A stretch of 11,976 bases of DNA from Gemmatimonadaceae bacterium. GTDB lineage: Bacteria; Latescibacterota; UBA2968; UBA8231. Location of the stretch: contig PBSR01000167.1 in assembly GCA_002726335.1 (NCBI GenBank), positions 1 through 11,976 on the forward strand, written 5' to 3'. The notes beneath the pieces are model-generated. The model did not search any database, was not told the DNA's origin, and saw only the letters and a program-made list of their open reading frames with translations. Each line of letters begins with the position of its first letter. The stretch's first letter is position 1. Made by a program: the position numbers and the translations under genes. Positions 1 to 7,214 of the stretch are shown here, piece by piece.

Positions 1-2
1 CA

Positions 3-71
3 CAGCAACAGACGACGGCAGTCATGGCTGTCGTCGGCGGCGCCGATCGAACTGCAGGGAATGGCCGGTGA
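3..71 (+). CDS. C-terminal tail of a probable paralogue of the downstream hybrid kinase (partial)
   Basis: Only the last 22 codons plus a TGA stop lie in the window; the gene would run off the left edge. The final 13 residues (VVGGADRTAGNGR) match the last 13 residues of the kinase at 154-2529 (VLDGADRTAEDGR) at 9 positions, both followed directly by a stop codon. Several differences are synonymous (gcc/gct, act/acg, ggc/gga). Upstream, QTTAVMAVVGG could be the last amphipathic helix of a receiver domain, as LLRCVRSVLDG is in the kinase. The inference is that a related receiver-containing protein lies immediately upstream as a tandem paralogue. The evidence is short, and the similarity could instead reflect a small dispersed DNA repeat, because a third copy lies at 128-163 in another frame. 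Confidence 0.42.
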   Translation, partial: QQQTTAVMAVVGGADRTAGNGR

Positions 72-85
72 AACCAGGCGCCTCG
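30..85 (+). repeat. Repeat copy A, matching the end of the kinase gene
   Basis: A gapless alignment to 2488-2543 has 41 of 56 bases identical (32 of 42 through the stop codon). It shares the core GATCGAAC and, beyond the stop, an unbroken GCGCCTCG. The match continuing past the stop codon points to DNA-level duplication, not only protein conservation. Confidence 0.5.
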
Positions 86-127
86 ATCATTCTTCGCTGC
101 GCGAAGGACACGCAAGGCCGGACCGGC

Positions 128-163
128 GGCGGTGCTGATCGAACTACCGGAGAATGACGGTGA
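128..163 (+). repeat. Repeat copy B, overlapping the kinase start codon
   Basis: A gapless alignment to 36-71 at an offset of 92 has 27 of 36 bases identical, including GATCGAACT and a terminal CGGTGA. The kinase ATG (154-156) lies inside this copy. In the frame matching copy A it reads GGADRTTGE followed by TGA at 155-157. Confidence 0.45.
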
Positions 164-2529
164 GCTCGAACGCCAGCGATGACTCTGCGGTACTTCGGGA
201 GCGGTTGGCGAGCCTCGAACGCGAGTACCGGAACGAACTGGCGGCGCGAGAGAAGCGCCAGGCCTGTGACGAGGCCCTGTCGGCACTGCGTCAGCAGGTC
301 TGGTCGATGCGACGCGGCGATGACCTGGTGGCGGTAACCGACGCCATCGGAACCTGCCTCACGGAGGCTGGAATCGGACGCCATGCTCACGGTATCAACT
401 TCGTCCATGAGGATGATGCCCCGCAGGGCCTGACCCAGATTCTACGCACAACGGAGGGCGCGGCAGAGACTCTCGTCAAAGACCTGAAGCCCGGAAGCGC
501 AATGGAAAGATGCTGGCAGGACCGTCGCGTCGTCTACCGCCGGGATCTGCTGGAGTCCGATCCCTACGGTGAATTCGATATCTGGGCACGGGATGCGCCT
601 CCGGCACCGAGACGGTCTGTGGTGGACATTCCATTCTCCCACGGAACATTCGCGGTCAATAGCCTGGAACCGGACGCCTTCTCGAATCTGGACATCGCCT
701 TCTTCGAGCGCGTTGCCGGTGTGCTGTCGGAGGCGATGCAGCGTTGGGCCGATCTTGGACTGTTGGAGAGGCGCAACGCCGAACTGGCAGAGCAGCTGCG
801 CGAAGGACAACGGCGCGAAGAGGAGCTGGCGCAGACGAACCATCGGCTCGAGGAGCGTGAACGGCTGTTGAGCGCCTTCCACGAGACGGGCAAGGCTCTG
901 CTTGCCGCCCTCGATCCGGACACGATCCTGGACACGCTGTCCATGCAGGTCATCGAGGCCGGTGTGTTCCGCAGCATCATGATCGCCGTCGTCGATGCGG
1001 AAGCCAGCAAAGTGTGCGTCGTGCGGGCCTACAACCGCGTCCGGGGAGATGACGGTTCCTGGGAACCGGTGCAGAAGGCGGATCTCGCAGTGGGTTTCGA
1101 GTGCGACCTCGACGACGAGATCATCACGGCCACCGTGGCCCGCACCGGAGTCATGGAGGTCGTGGAAGGCTGGGACGATCGCTACGATGAGCGCCTCAGG
1201 GAAACGACATCACCCCAGGCGGTGGCCTACTTCGTCCCGATCATGCACAAGGGACGACCGATTGCCGTCCTCGGAACCGGAAGTTCGCGGGCCGAGAGAG
1301 GAGAGGTGCTGCGTCGGATCGACGTGCTGCGGCCCTTTTTCGATCAGGTGGCCATCGCCCTGTACCACGCCCGTCTGTATGCCGACCTTCAGGAACGGGA
1401 GCGCCAGCTGCGCCAGATGCAGAAGATGGAGGTGATGGGCGAGTTAACAGCTGGCATAGCTCACAACTTCAACAATCTGCTCCAGGGAGTGACCGGCAAT
1501 CTGGAACTGGCTATCGAAGAGGCGACGGCCGACGTGCGGGACCGGATCACCGACGCCTTGCGTATCGTCAACACCCAGGCCGAACTGGTTCGCCAGCTGA
1601 TGGCGTACACACGCAGGGGAACCGGCGCGGCACAGGAGCCGGTCGATATCGGCGCCATCGTCGAGTCGGTGGTCGGCATGTGCCGCAATACCTTCGATCG
1701 CCGCATCGAACTCCTCTGTGACATCGACGGGGGCTGCCCATCGGTCCTTGGGGACGCCGCCCAACTGGAGCAGGTCGTGCTGAATCTGTGCCTGAACGCG
1801 CGTGACGCCGTGACCGAGGATGAAAGCAGCGAGCCGCGAATCTCGATCCGCGTGGGTCTACAGATCGACAGTGGCGCGCGGAATGTCCGCCTCAGCATTG
1901 CGGACAACGGCGCCGGCATGGACCGGGCCATCTGCGAGCGCGTGTTCGATCCGTTCTTCACGACCAAAGAGGTGGGAAGCGGGACCGGGTTGGGGCTGTC
2001 CATCGTGCACGGGATCGTGCGTCAGCACCAGGGAAGCGTTACCTGCGACAGTCGGGTCGGCGCGGGCAGCACCTTCCACGTCGTTCTGCCAGCCTCGGAC
2101 AGCGATGCCAGTGAGTCCCCGTCTGCCGACGAGCCTGCTCCTGAGAAAGGAGATGAGACGATTCTCCTGGTTGAGGACGAGGAGGCCGTACGCAGCACGG
2201 TGGCCTTCGTGTTGCGTCGTCTCGGGTATCGCGTGTTGGTGGCCGCCGATGGGGAGGAGGGACTGGCTGTTCTGGAACGCAGTCGCGAATCAGTGGACCT
2301 GATTCTACTCGACGTGTCGATGCCGCGCATGACCGGGCCGGAGATGCTTCAGCGGCTGGACCCAGGTGACTGTGCCCCGGTGATTCTGTTCACCGGATAC
2401 GCCATGCCACACGAGTTGCAGGACCGCGTAGCGGCAGTCCTGGAGAAGCCCCTGGGTCCCCGGGTGCTCCTGAGATGCGTGCGATCTGTCCTCGACGGCG
2501 CTGATCGAACGGCAGAAGACGGACGGTAA
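154..2529 (+). CDS. Hybrid sensor histidine kinase (GAF-type sensor, HisKA, HATPase, C-terminal receiver)
   Basis: A 791-residue cytoplasmic hybrid kinase that autophosphorylates on histidine and can pass the phosphate to its own receiver. No membrane segment is visible. Residues 12-50 look like coiled coil, and 50-200 resemble a divergent GAF-type sensor ending in VVDIPFSHGTFAVNS. Residues 205-240 are coiled coil, and 240-405 look like a second GAF domain. HisKA begins near 420 with phosphoacceptor H437 in GIAHNFNN, an NtrB-like form. ATPase boxes follow: N544 to D551 (NLCLNARDA), D584 in DNGAG, FDPFFTTK at 598-605 and GTGLGL at 610-615. The receiver spans about 668-780 with acidic E674/D675, phosphoacceptor D720, T747 and K765. 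There is no DNA-binding output, so a separate partner is expected. ATG at 154 is the first start after an in-frame stop at 136-138; a GGAG lies only one base upstream of it, so the start is not certain. The gene converges on nadC with a 30-base gap. Confidence 0.93.
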   Translation: MTVSSNASDDSAVLRERLASLEREYRNELAAREKRQACDEALSALRQQVWSMRRGDDLVAVTDAIGTCLTEAGIGRHAHGINFVHEDDAPQGLTQILRTTEGAAETLVKDLKPGSAMERCWQDRRVVYRRDLLESDPYGEFDIWARDAPPAPRRSVVDIPFSHGTFAVNSLEPDAFSNLDIAFFERVAGVLSEAMQRWADLGLLERRNAELAEQLREGQRREEELAQTNHRLEERERLLSAFHETGKALLAALDPDTILDTLSMQVIEAGVFRSIMIAVVDAEASKVCVVRAYNRVRGDDGSWEPVQKADLAVGFECDLDDEIITATVARTGVMEVVEGWDDRYDERLRETTSPQAVAYFVPIMHKGRPIAVLGTGSSRAERGEVLRRIDVLRPFFDQVAIALYHARLYADLQERERQLRQMQKMEVMGELTAGIAHNFNNLLQGVTGNLELAIEEATADVRDRITDALRIVNTQAELVRQLMAYTRRGTGAAQEPVDIGAIVESVVGMCRNTFDRRIELLCDIDGGCPSVLGDAAQLEQVVLNLCLNARDAVTEDESSEPRISIRVGLQIDSGARNVRLSIADNGAGMDRAICERVFDPFFTTKEVGSGTGLGLSIVHGIVRQHQGSVTCDSRVGAGSTFHVVLPASDSDASESPSADEPAPEKGDETILLVEDEEAVRSTVAFVLRRLGYRVLVAADGEEGLAVLERSRESVDLILLDVSMPRMTGPEMLQRLDPGDCAPVILFTGYAMPHELQDRVAAVLEKPLGPRVLLRCVRSVLDGADRTAEDGR

Positions 2530-2543
2530 GTTCGAGCGCCTCG
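2488..2543 (+). repeat. Repeat copy C, at the 3' end of the kinase gene
   Basis: This is the kinase's own C-terminal coding end plus 14 bases beyond its TAA stop. It is the counterpart of copy A at 30-85, with 41 of 56 bases identical and no gaps. Confidence 0.5.
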
Positions 2544-2559
2544 GCGTCCTTCGCAGCTA

Positions 2560-3453
2560 TCACTGATCGAACAGGAGGCTCAGGTCCAGGGCGGGGGCGG
2601 AGTGCGTCAGGGCGCCGATCGAGATCACATCGACGCCGCTTTCGGCGGCGGCCCGGACCGTCTTCAGGTTGATGCTACCGGTTGCTTCCAGTTCGACTTC
2701 CGGGGCCTTTTCCCTGACGGCGATCACGCACTGGCGCATCAACCCGGGGGACATGTTGTCCAGTAGTATGCGGTCGGGCGCCCGGTGGCTGCCGCCGGCG
2801 ATCAAGGCTCGAACCTGGTCCAGATCCTCCGCTTCGCACATGATGTGCATCTCGGGTCGGCCGGCCCCCTGAGCACCGAGGCGGGCACGGCGAACGGCCT
2901 CCATCACACCTCTGGCCGCGGTGACGTGGTTTTCCTTGATGAGAACCGCATCGTACAGGCCGTGGCGATGGTTGACGCCGCCACCGCAGCGCACGGCCTG
3001 CTTCTGCAGATCCCGGAGTCCGGGCACGGTCTTGCGAGTGTCCGTGATACGCGCGGCGGTGCCCGCTACGGCCTCAACGTAGGCGCGCGTAAGGGTGGCC
3101 ACGCCTGACAGCTGCTGCAGGAAATTGAGGGCGGTGCGCTCACCGGTGAGGATGGCGGCGGCCGAACCGGAGATCTCCAGGACGGTTTCGTCGGTGCTGA
3201 CGGTAGCACCGTCGTCGGCCCGTACCTGCAGCGACAGGGCGGGGTCGACGCGCAGGAAGACGGCGCGGGCGACCTCGACGCCGGCGACAACACCAGGGCC
3301 GCGGGCGATGATCCTGGCGCCGGCCGGAGTGTCGTCCTCCACCGTCCACAGCGTGGTGATGTCAGCCTCCGGAGTCAGGCTTCCCCCCAGGTCTTCGCGC
3401 AGAGCCTGATCGACGAGTCCAGTGACGGCGGTCCGGGAGATCTCTGTCGTCAT
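2560..3453 (-). CDS. nadC: Nicotinate-nucleotide pyrophosphorylase (carboxylating), quinolinate phosphoribosyltransferase
   Basis: A 297-residue cytosolic enzyme of de novo NAD synthesis. It converts quinolinate and PRPP to nicotinate mononucleotide, CO2 and pyrophosphate. Length and motif order are those of the family: ERTALNFLQ at 105-113, DTRKT at 138-142 with K141, AVRCGGG around R155, NHR at 161-163, KEN at 173-175, the LLDNM barrel strand at 231-235, EATGSIN at 256-262 (the usual E-x-SG position), and GALTHSAPALD near the C-terminus. The ATG at 3453-3451 overlaps the stop of the upstream gene as ATGA, so translation is probably coupled. It is the last gene of a four-gene minus-strand cluster. 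NadB and NadA are not in the window. Pairing with membrane coiled-coil genes is not the usual nadC context. Confidence 0.97.
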   Translation of the reverse strand: MTTEISRTAVTGLVDQALREDLGGSLTPEADITTLWTVEDDTPAGARIIARGPGVVAGVEVARAVFLRVDPALSLQVRADDGATVSTDETVLEISGSAAAILTGERTALNFLQQLSGVATLTRAYVEAVAGTAARITDTRKTVPGLRDLQKQAVRCGGGVNHRHGLYDAVLIKENHVTAARGVMEAVRRARLGAQGAGRPEMHIMCEAEDLDQVRALIAGGSHRAPDRILLDNMSPGLMRQCVIAVREKAPEVELEATGSINLKTVRAAAESGVDVISIGALTHSAPALDLSLLFDQ

Positions 3454-3770
3454 CGCGAGTCCTTGCGGCCCTTGCCTTCGGAGTCAAGGGAGGCGGCCTG
3501 GGCCATCTTGTATTTCTCCTCCAGATCCAGCATGCAGCGGGTCTGTTTTTCAAGGGCGACGCGTTCGTCATCCATCGTGTCGGACTCGAACTTGAGATCT
3601 TCGAGTTCGGTCTTGACTTCGGCCACGCGACCATCGAGTTGTGACTGGGCGTCCTGCAGTTCGGCAACGGCTTCTCGCAGTTCGTTCCCACGTACCAGGT
3701 GGTTGAACAGCGCCAGCACACCGAGGCTGGCGAAGACGACGATGATCACGGCATAGAGGGCCTCGGTCAC
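3450..3770 (-). CDS. Small membrane-anchored coiled-coil protein of unknown function
   Basis: 106 residues. A single N-terminal hydrophobic segment (about 5-25, AVIIVVFASLGVLALF) has positive charge after it (R27), which suggests the rest faces the cytoplasm. Residues 29-92 are rich in E, L, Q, D and K with heptad-like spacing, consistent with a coiled coil, and the C-terminus is polar and charged (GKGRKDSR). No enzymatic motif is visible. The start is GTG at 3770-3768, sharing GTGA with the stop of the upstream gene, and the stop shares ATGA with nadC, so it is coupled on both sides. Its architecture repeats that of the upstream protein (one N-terminal anchor followed by a coiled coil), so the two may hetero-oligomerise. 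That is inference. I do not recognise a named family. Confidence 0.82.
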   Translation of the reverse strand: MTEALYAVIIVVFASLGVLALFNHLVRGNELREAVAELQDAQSQLDGRVAEVKTELEDLKFESDTMDDERVALEKQTRCMLDLEEKYKMAQAASLDSEGKGRKDSR

Positions 3771-4708
3771 GGGGCTTCATCCTTTGTGTCGGCCGCCGCA
3801 ACACCGCGATCCGGATCCGGCGGGTCGGCAGTTGCCGGCACCGCGGCCTCGTCATCTTTGGCCGAGGGCTCGGCCAGTGACACCACCCACTGGCCTTCAG
3901 CACCGTCTCGCGGGCTGATTCCTGCACGGTCCCCGAGCAGTTCGTGAGCTCGTTCATTCAGCACGAGGGTTCCCGGATCGGCATCCTCGAGGAGCTGGCG
4001 GGTGCTGTGCAACGTGCGGGCGAAGAGTCGGTTCACGTGTTCCTGGTCGAACTCGGTGACCGTGATGCCGGCGACGAGAACGGCACGGGCAGCGTGTACC
4101 TGCTCGCCATGTGAGGCCCCGAGGGCGGTCATGAGATCGAGCGCCCCGGCCGGTTCATCGAAGGCGGTGGTCAACACCGCAGGACTGCCTTCGGGGGCTC
4201 CCTGCCGGGGTTCAGGGCCTGTAAAGAGCGCCCCGAGGGAGGTCAGCTGCTGCACGAGTTCACCGGCCAGCACCGTTTCAGAGCCATCGGCGGCGTCGCC
4301 GGCGCTGAACTCGACGACAAGGATCGAGAGACTCGTCAGGGCCGCCGTGACCTTGTCTGCCAGACGCAGACTGTGAGCGGTGCGCACGCCTTCGGGCTCG
4401 GGGATCGGGTGGCGGTTGACGCATTCGCGCAACTCACCTGTCAGCGTCGATGGCAGGGCGAGGCGCAGACGGCCAAAGAGATCGTCCTTGAAGCGACGGG
4501 CGTTGGCCAGCTTCTGCTGCACCGCTCCCCGTTGGGATCGCTGCACCTGCAGCTTGCCTTCGACTGCCTGCAATCGCTGGCGTTCACGTTTCACCTCGTG
4601 CAGCAGGCGAGCGTGTACATCCCGCAACCGACGCATGTGCAGGGAGGCGAGAAACTTGATGAGGGCGTAGCCGAAGGCTACGAGGATGGCAAGGAAACCA
4701 AGCCACAT
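3767..4708 (-). CDS. Membrane-anchored coiled-coil protein with a degenerate class III nucleotide-cyclase-like domain
   Basis: 313 residues. One N-terminal transmembrane segment (about 2-22) is followed by RR and a long charged coiled coil (about 25-80), so the remainder should be cytoplasmic. Residues 115-262 read like a worn class III adenylate/guanylate cyclase homology domain. ILVVEFSAGD (129-138) sits where the family has the first metal-binding strand, AVLTTAFDEPAGALDLMTAL (177-196) recalls the second strand and its helix, and GITVTEFDQEHVNRLF (214-229) plus DPGTLVLNERAHELLGD (244-260) resemble the family's 'G..VN.A.R...PG.i.vs....ELLGD' ending. The two metal-binding aspartates are not evident, so catalysis is unlikely and a sensing or scaffold role is more plausible. 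The tail 275-313 is acidic and proline/alanine-rich. ATG at 4708 lies 4 bases after the upstream stop. The cyclase relationship is pattern recognition only and could be wrong; the membrane coiled-coil part is clear. Confidence 0.8.
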   Translation of the reverse strand: MWLGFLAILVAFGYALIKFLASLHMRRLRDVHARLLHEVKRERQRLQAVEGKLQVQRSQRGAVQQKLANARRFKDDLFGRLRLALPSTLTGELRECVNRHPIPEPEGVRTAHSLRLADKVTAALTSLSILVVEFSAGDAADGSETVLAGELVQQLTSLGALFTGPEPRQGAPEGSPAVLTTAFDEPAGALDLMTALGASHGEQVHAARAVLVAGITVTEFDQEHVNRLFARTLHSTRQLLEDADPGTLVLNERAHELLGDRAGISPRDGAEGQWVVSLAEPSAKDDEAAVPATADPPDPDRGVAAADTKDEAP

Positions 4709-4712
4709 GGTG

Positions 4713-7193
4713 TCAGTCGCCCTGTCTCTTGCTGTCGGTCATTGCCGCCTGACGGGCATCCGTGGGAGAATACGCCTCGAGCAGGCCCAGTCTCTCAAGG
4801 AGCGGCATGAAGGCGAACAGATCTTTCAGCATGTAGGTAGCCACGCCCCCCTCATCAACGAGCCAGCGGAACAGCCTGTGGCCGGCGTCGAGCAGCTCGG
4901 CGTCCCCCGTCTCCTCGTAAGCCCAGGCCAACGGCGGCAGACACATGACCGTGGAGGCGTGTGGATTGTCACTGATGGGGGACTCCTTGTAGAAGAAGAT
5001 ACCCTCCCGCGTGCGGCCCTGTCGCGCCAGAAAGGTAGCACCCTTCAGCAACATCCGCCGAGCACGACGGTCCCCCGTGGCCGTGTAGTAGAGCTGCAAT
5101 CCCTGAAGTACGCCCGAAATCATGAACGGCGTCGCACCCCGGTTGTGGCTGCCGATCTGGTCACGCCAGCGACCGTCATCGTCCTGCCAGACTTCCAGCA
5201 TGTCGACGAGAGATTCCATGGCCGGCAGGAAGCGGTCCTCCGGGAAGGCATCGTAGAACGTGCCCATACCGGTGAGGGCCCAGCCGACGACTCGAGTCGA
5301 GAACGGCCACCGCCGCTGCTCGAGAGCCTGGGAGACCGCCTCACGCGTCAGCTGTTCCTTCCACGCGTAGGGCGCCGCGCGTCGGCAGTAGTCGGCGCAC
5401 ATCTCGGCCACCTCTCGCGCCCGGGGACATCCCGTGAGGAAGTGGTAATCGAGCAGCGAGCCAAGCCAGGTGTGACTCGTGCGCGGACCCATCAGCTCGG
5501 TCTCGTCGGTGTTGCTGAAATGATGGTTCTGCGACCACTCGAAGCAGGGGCCGCCGAGCCACTCCGGATGCTCGGTAGAGAAGTGGACAGTGTCCACATC
5601 CATCAGGTGGCGGGCCGCCGCCTCGCCTTCCCAGAACAGGCGTTGATCGCCGGCGCGCAGGTACTGGCGCAGCAGTGACCTGGGGAGTTCGTAGGCCAAA
5701 TTCTCCGTCGTGCGGGTGACGGTGCGGCCGTCGGTCAACGTCTCCAGACGGACCTCGTCACCGTCGTTGAGGATTCCGCGGCCGTTCGGGGGGCGGCAGA
5801 ATCGGCGCAGTTTCAGCTCCAGCGGCCAGTGTTCATCGCTGAAGCCGGGGAATGGGCCGAAAACGCCAGTTTCGCCCCACCGCGGCGATGGCAACTGCAG
5901 CAACAACGGCATCTCCACGGCGAGGGCATACCTGTCGACATCGCGGCCGTCGTCTGTGGGGGTGCCGAAGTGCAGGAAGACTTCATGTGTCCGGGCCATG
6001 CCCTGGGGGACCCGTAGCGGGAGATCGTGGGCAACGCCTCCGGCGTAGTCCATCTCCGTCCAGCGGCGTCCGGCTTCGACCTCCGGACCGCGGAATCCGG
6101 ATAGGTCCGGGAACAGTTCTACTCCGAGGCGGTCGCCGTCGTAGGTCCACGACTTCGGATAGCTCTGCCAGGGGCGTCGCAGCTTGAGGGTGACCGCCCT
6201 GTCCGCGTCGCCTACCTGCAGCCAGCCGAGGGCGTTTGTCCGACGGTCGAGTCGTCGTCGCTTCGCGCCGGAGCCCCAGGTGATGGTGTGCCGCTCGAGA
6301 TTCCACTGGGTCAGTTCGATGGTGCCGCTGTCAGCGGGGACGGGCGGGGTCAACTCCCAACCGGATTCAAAGGAGCCGATGTGGGCGCGACGTCCCGTGG
6401 GGGTAAGAGCCAGTGGCAGGTGGAAGAGAAAGCGGCGCAGGTGGACGAAGGGACGGGTCGTCTCGTCATGGACGAAGGTCAGCTGCACCCGGACGTGGGA
6501 ATGACCCGCAAAGAAGTTGAGACGGGCAATCCACCCCAGCAGCCGTTGGCCATCACGCTGGAAACTCCCGTGGGCCCGAACACACAGCCGAAGGGCGTTC
6601 GTTTCCTCGACCTCGGCTCCCTCGACCGATCCGACATAGGGTGCGCCGCTGCCCTCCTCCCAGGCGAGCAGATCGGCCCCTTCGTCTGCAGGGCGCAGGT
6701 GTTCGCGCCGGCCGCGAGAAGCTGAGCGCACGAGCCGAGGGCCGGATCGGGACACACGAACGGCGAGAACACCGGTGAAGACATCGATGGCGTCGTCTCG
6801 CGTTTCGGATCGCAGGTCGGTGGCGGGGGTCGCTCCGTCGCCCTCGGTGTCGATCTGCAACTCGAGACGAGACTGGGCGGCCAGGTCAGTCTGCAGGTCG
6901 AGCAGGGCCCAGCGGATCGAACCATCTGGCCACGTCGCCTGGATCCCGGCACATGCAGGCAGCGGCTGACCGTCAGCACGCAGGACACGGATACGCGACG
7001 GGTCACGCAACTCACCGGAGGCGAAGGGCAATCCCGAGGTCACGGGCCAGGCGCTTCGGGCAACGCCGGCGGGCTCGACGATGTGGGCGGGAACGGAGGT
7101 CACGTAAGGTGGGTGCCGGTGGCTGGGAGGGGTGAGAAGGATACCCAGAAAGTCGGGCAACAGCAAAGGCTCGCGGCGTGACCCAGGACACAC
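4713..7193 (-). CDS. PcRGLX/YetA-like protein (N-terminal RIFT barrel, beta-sandwich, C-terminal alpha/alpha toroid); possible polysaccharide lyase-like enzyme
   Basis: 826 residues from the GTG at 7193-7191. The N-terminal part carries the family pattern: SGLPFASGELRDPS (53-66) then ATWPDGSIRWALLDLQ (86-101). A beta-rich middle follows (about 130-500; RLNFFAGHSHVRVQLTFVHDE at 224-244). The C-terminal third (about 500-805) is helical and toroid-like, with paired aromatic and acidic motifs such as GGPCFEWSQNHHFSN (547-561) and GRWRDQIGSHNRG (674-686). PcRGLX is a rhamnogalacturonan exolyase (PL26); YetA is a related Bacillus protein. The exact substrate cannot be read from sequence. No clear signal peptide is seen, so a cytoplasmic site is inferred. 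Start: GAAGG lies 2 bases upstream of GTG 7193, but residues 1-30 are proline/arginine-rich and unlike the family, so GTG at 7103-7101 is a real alternative. It heads the minus-strand cluster with nadC and diverges from the DUF3604 gene. Confidence 0.82.
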   Translation of the reverse strand: MCPGSRREPLLLPDFLGILLTPPSHRHPPYVTSVPAHIVEPAGVARSAWPVTSGLPFASGELRDPSRIRVLRADGQPLPACAGIQATWPDGSIRWALLDLQTDLAAQSRLELQIDTEGDGATPATDLRSETRDDAIDVFTGVLAVRVSRSGPRLVRSASRGRREHLRPADEGADLLAWEEGSGAPYVGSVEGAEVEETNALRLCVRAHGSFQRDGQRLLGWIARLNFFAGHSHVRVQLTFVHDETTRPFVHLRRFLFHLPLALTPTGRRAHIGSFESGWELTPPVPADSGTIELTQWNLERHTITWGSGAKRRRLDRRTNALGWLQVGDADRAVTLKLRRPWQSYPKSWTYDGDRLGVELFPDLSGFRGPEVEAGRRWTEMDYAGGVAHDLPLRVPQGMARTHEVFLHFGTPTDDGRDVDRYALAVEMPLLLQLPSPRWGETGVFGPFPGFSDEHWPLELKLRRFCRPPNGRGILNDGDEVRLETLTDGRTVTRTTENLAYELPRSLLRQYLRAGDQRLFWEGEAAARHLMDVDTVHFSTEHPEWLGGPCFEWSQNHHFSNTDETELMGPRTSHTWLGSLLDYHFLTGCPRAREVAEMCADYCRRAAPYAWKEQLTREAVSQALEQRRWPFSTRVVGWALTGMGTFYDAFPEDRFLPAMESLVDMLEVWQDDDGRWRDQIGSHNRGATPFMISGVLQGLQLYYTATGDRRARRMLLKGATFLARQGRTREGIFFYKESPISDNPHASTVMCLPPLAWAYEETGDAELLDAGHRLFRWLVDEGGVATYMLKDLFAFMPLLERLGLLEAYSPTDARQAAMTDSKRQGD
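7138..7166 (-). promoter_or_regulatory. Candidate promoter for the YetA-like cluster
   Basis: On the minus strand TTGCTG (7166-7161) and TATCCT (7143-7138) are separated by 17 bases, matching the -35/-10 layout in part (TTG of -35, 4 of 6 at -10). Transcription would start near 7131 and give a short leader to the alternative GTG at 7103. If the true start is 7193 this site would lie inside the gene and could not serve it. Confidence 0.3.
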
Positions 7194-7206
7194 CGCCTTC
7201 TATACT
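7178..7206 (+). promoter_or_regulatory. Candidate sigma70-like promoter of the DUF3604 gene, giving a nearly leaderless transcript
   Basis: GTGACC (7178-7183) and TATACT (7201-7206) are separated by exactly 17 bases. TATACT matches the -10 consensus at 5 of 6 positions, and GTGACC has the TGAC core of the -35. Transcription would begin about 7 bases further on, near 7213, almost at the ATG at 7215. The bases just before that ATG (cttcaactcc) show no Shine-Dalgarno sequence, which fits a leaderless message. Confidence 0.45.
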
Positions 7207-7214
7207 TCAACTCC

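Noticed and set aside
11..35. A nine-pair inverted repeat (GACGACGGC and GCTGTCGTC, 7-base loop) that could be a terminator.
   Set aside because: It has no T-tract and overlaps the probable coding tail ending at 71, so it is more likely a by-product of coding sequence.
92..106. A short hairpin (CTTCGC and GCGAAG) between the left-edge tail and the kinase start.
   Set aside because: Only six pairs, no T-tract and a GC-rich background; chance is a sufficient explanation.
2..157. An open frame ending in TGA at 155-157 that would overlap the kinase ATG as ATGA.
   Set aside because: Its translation is arginine-rich and low in protein-like pattern, and the shared GADRT words are explained by the repeat; the frame ending at 71 matches the kinase tail better.
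2530..2559. A possible terminator between the convergent kinase and nadC genes.
   Set aside because: Only a four-pair CGCC/GGCG stem with no T-tract is visible, too weak to call.
4686..5678. A 330-codon plus-strand frame opposite the YetA-like gene.
   Set aside because: It runs antisense to the conserved toroid region and shows no family pattern or ribosome binding site.
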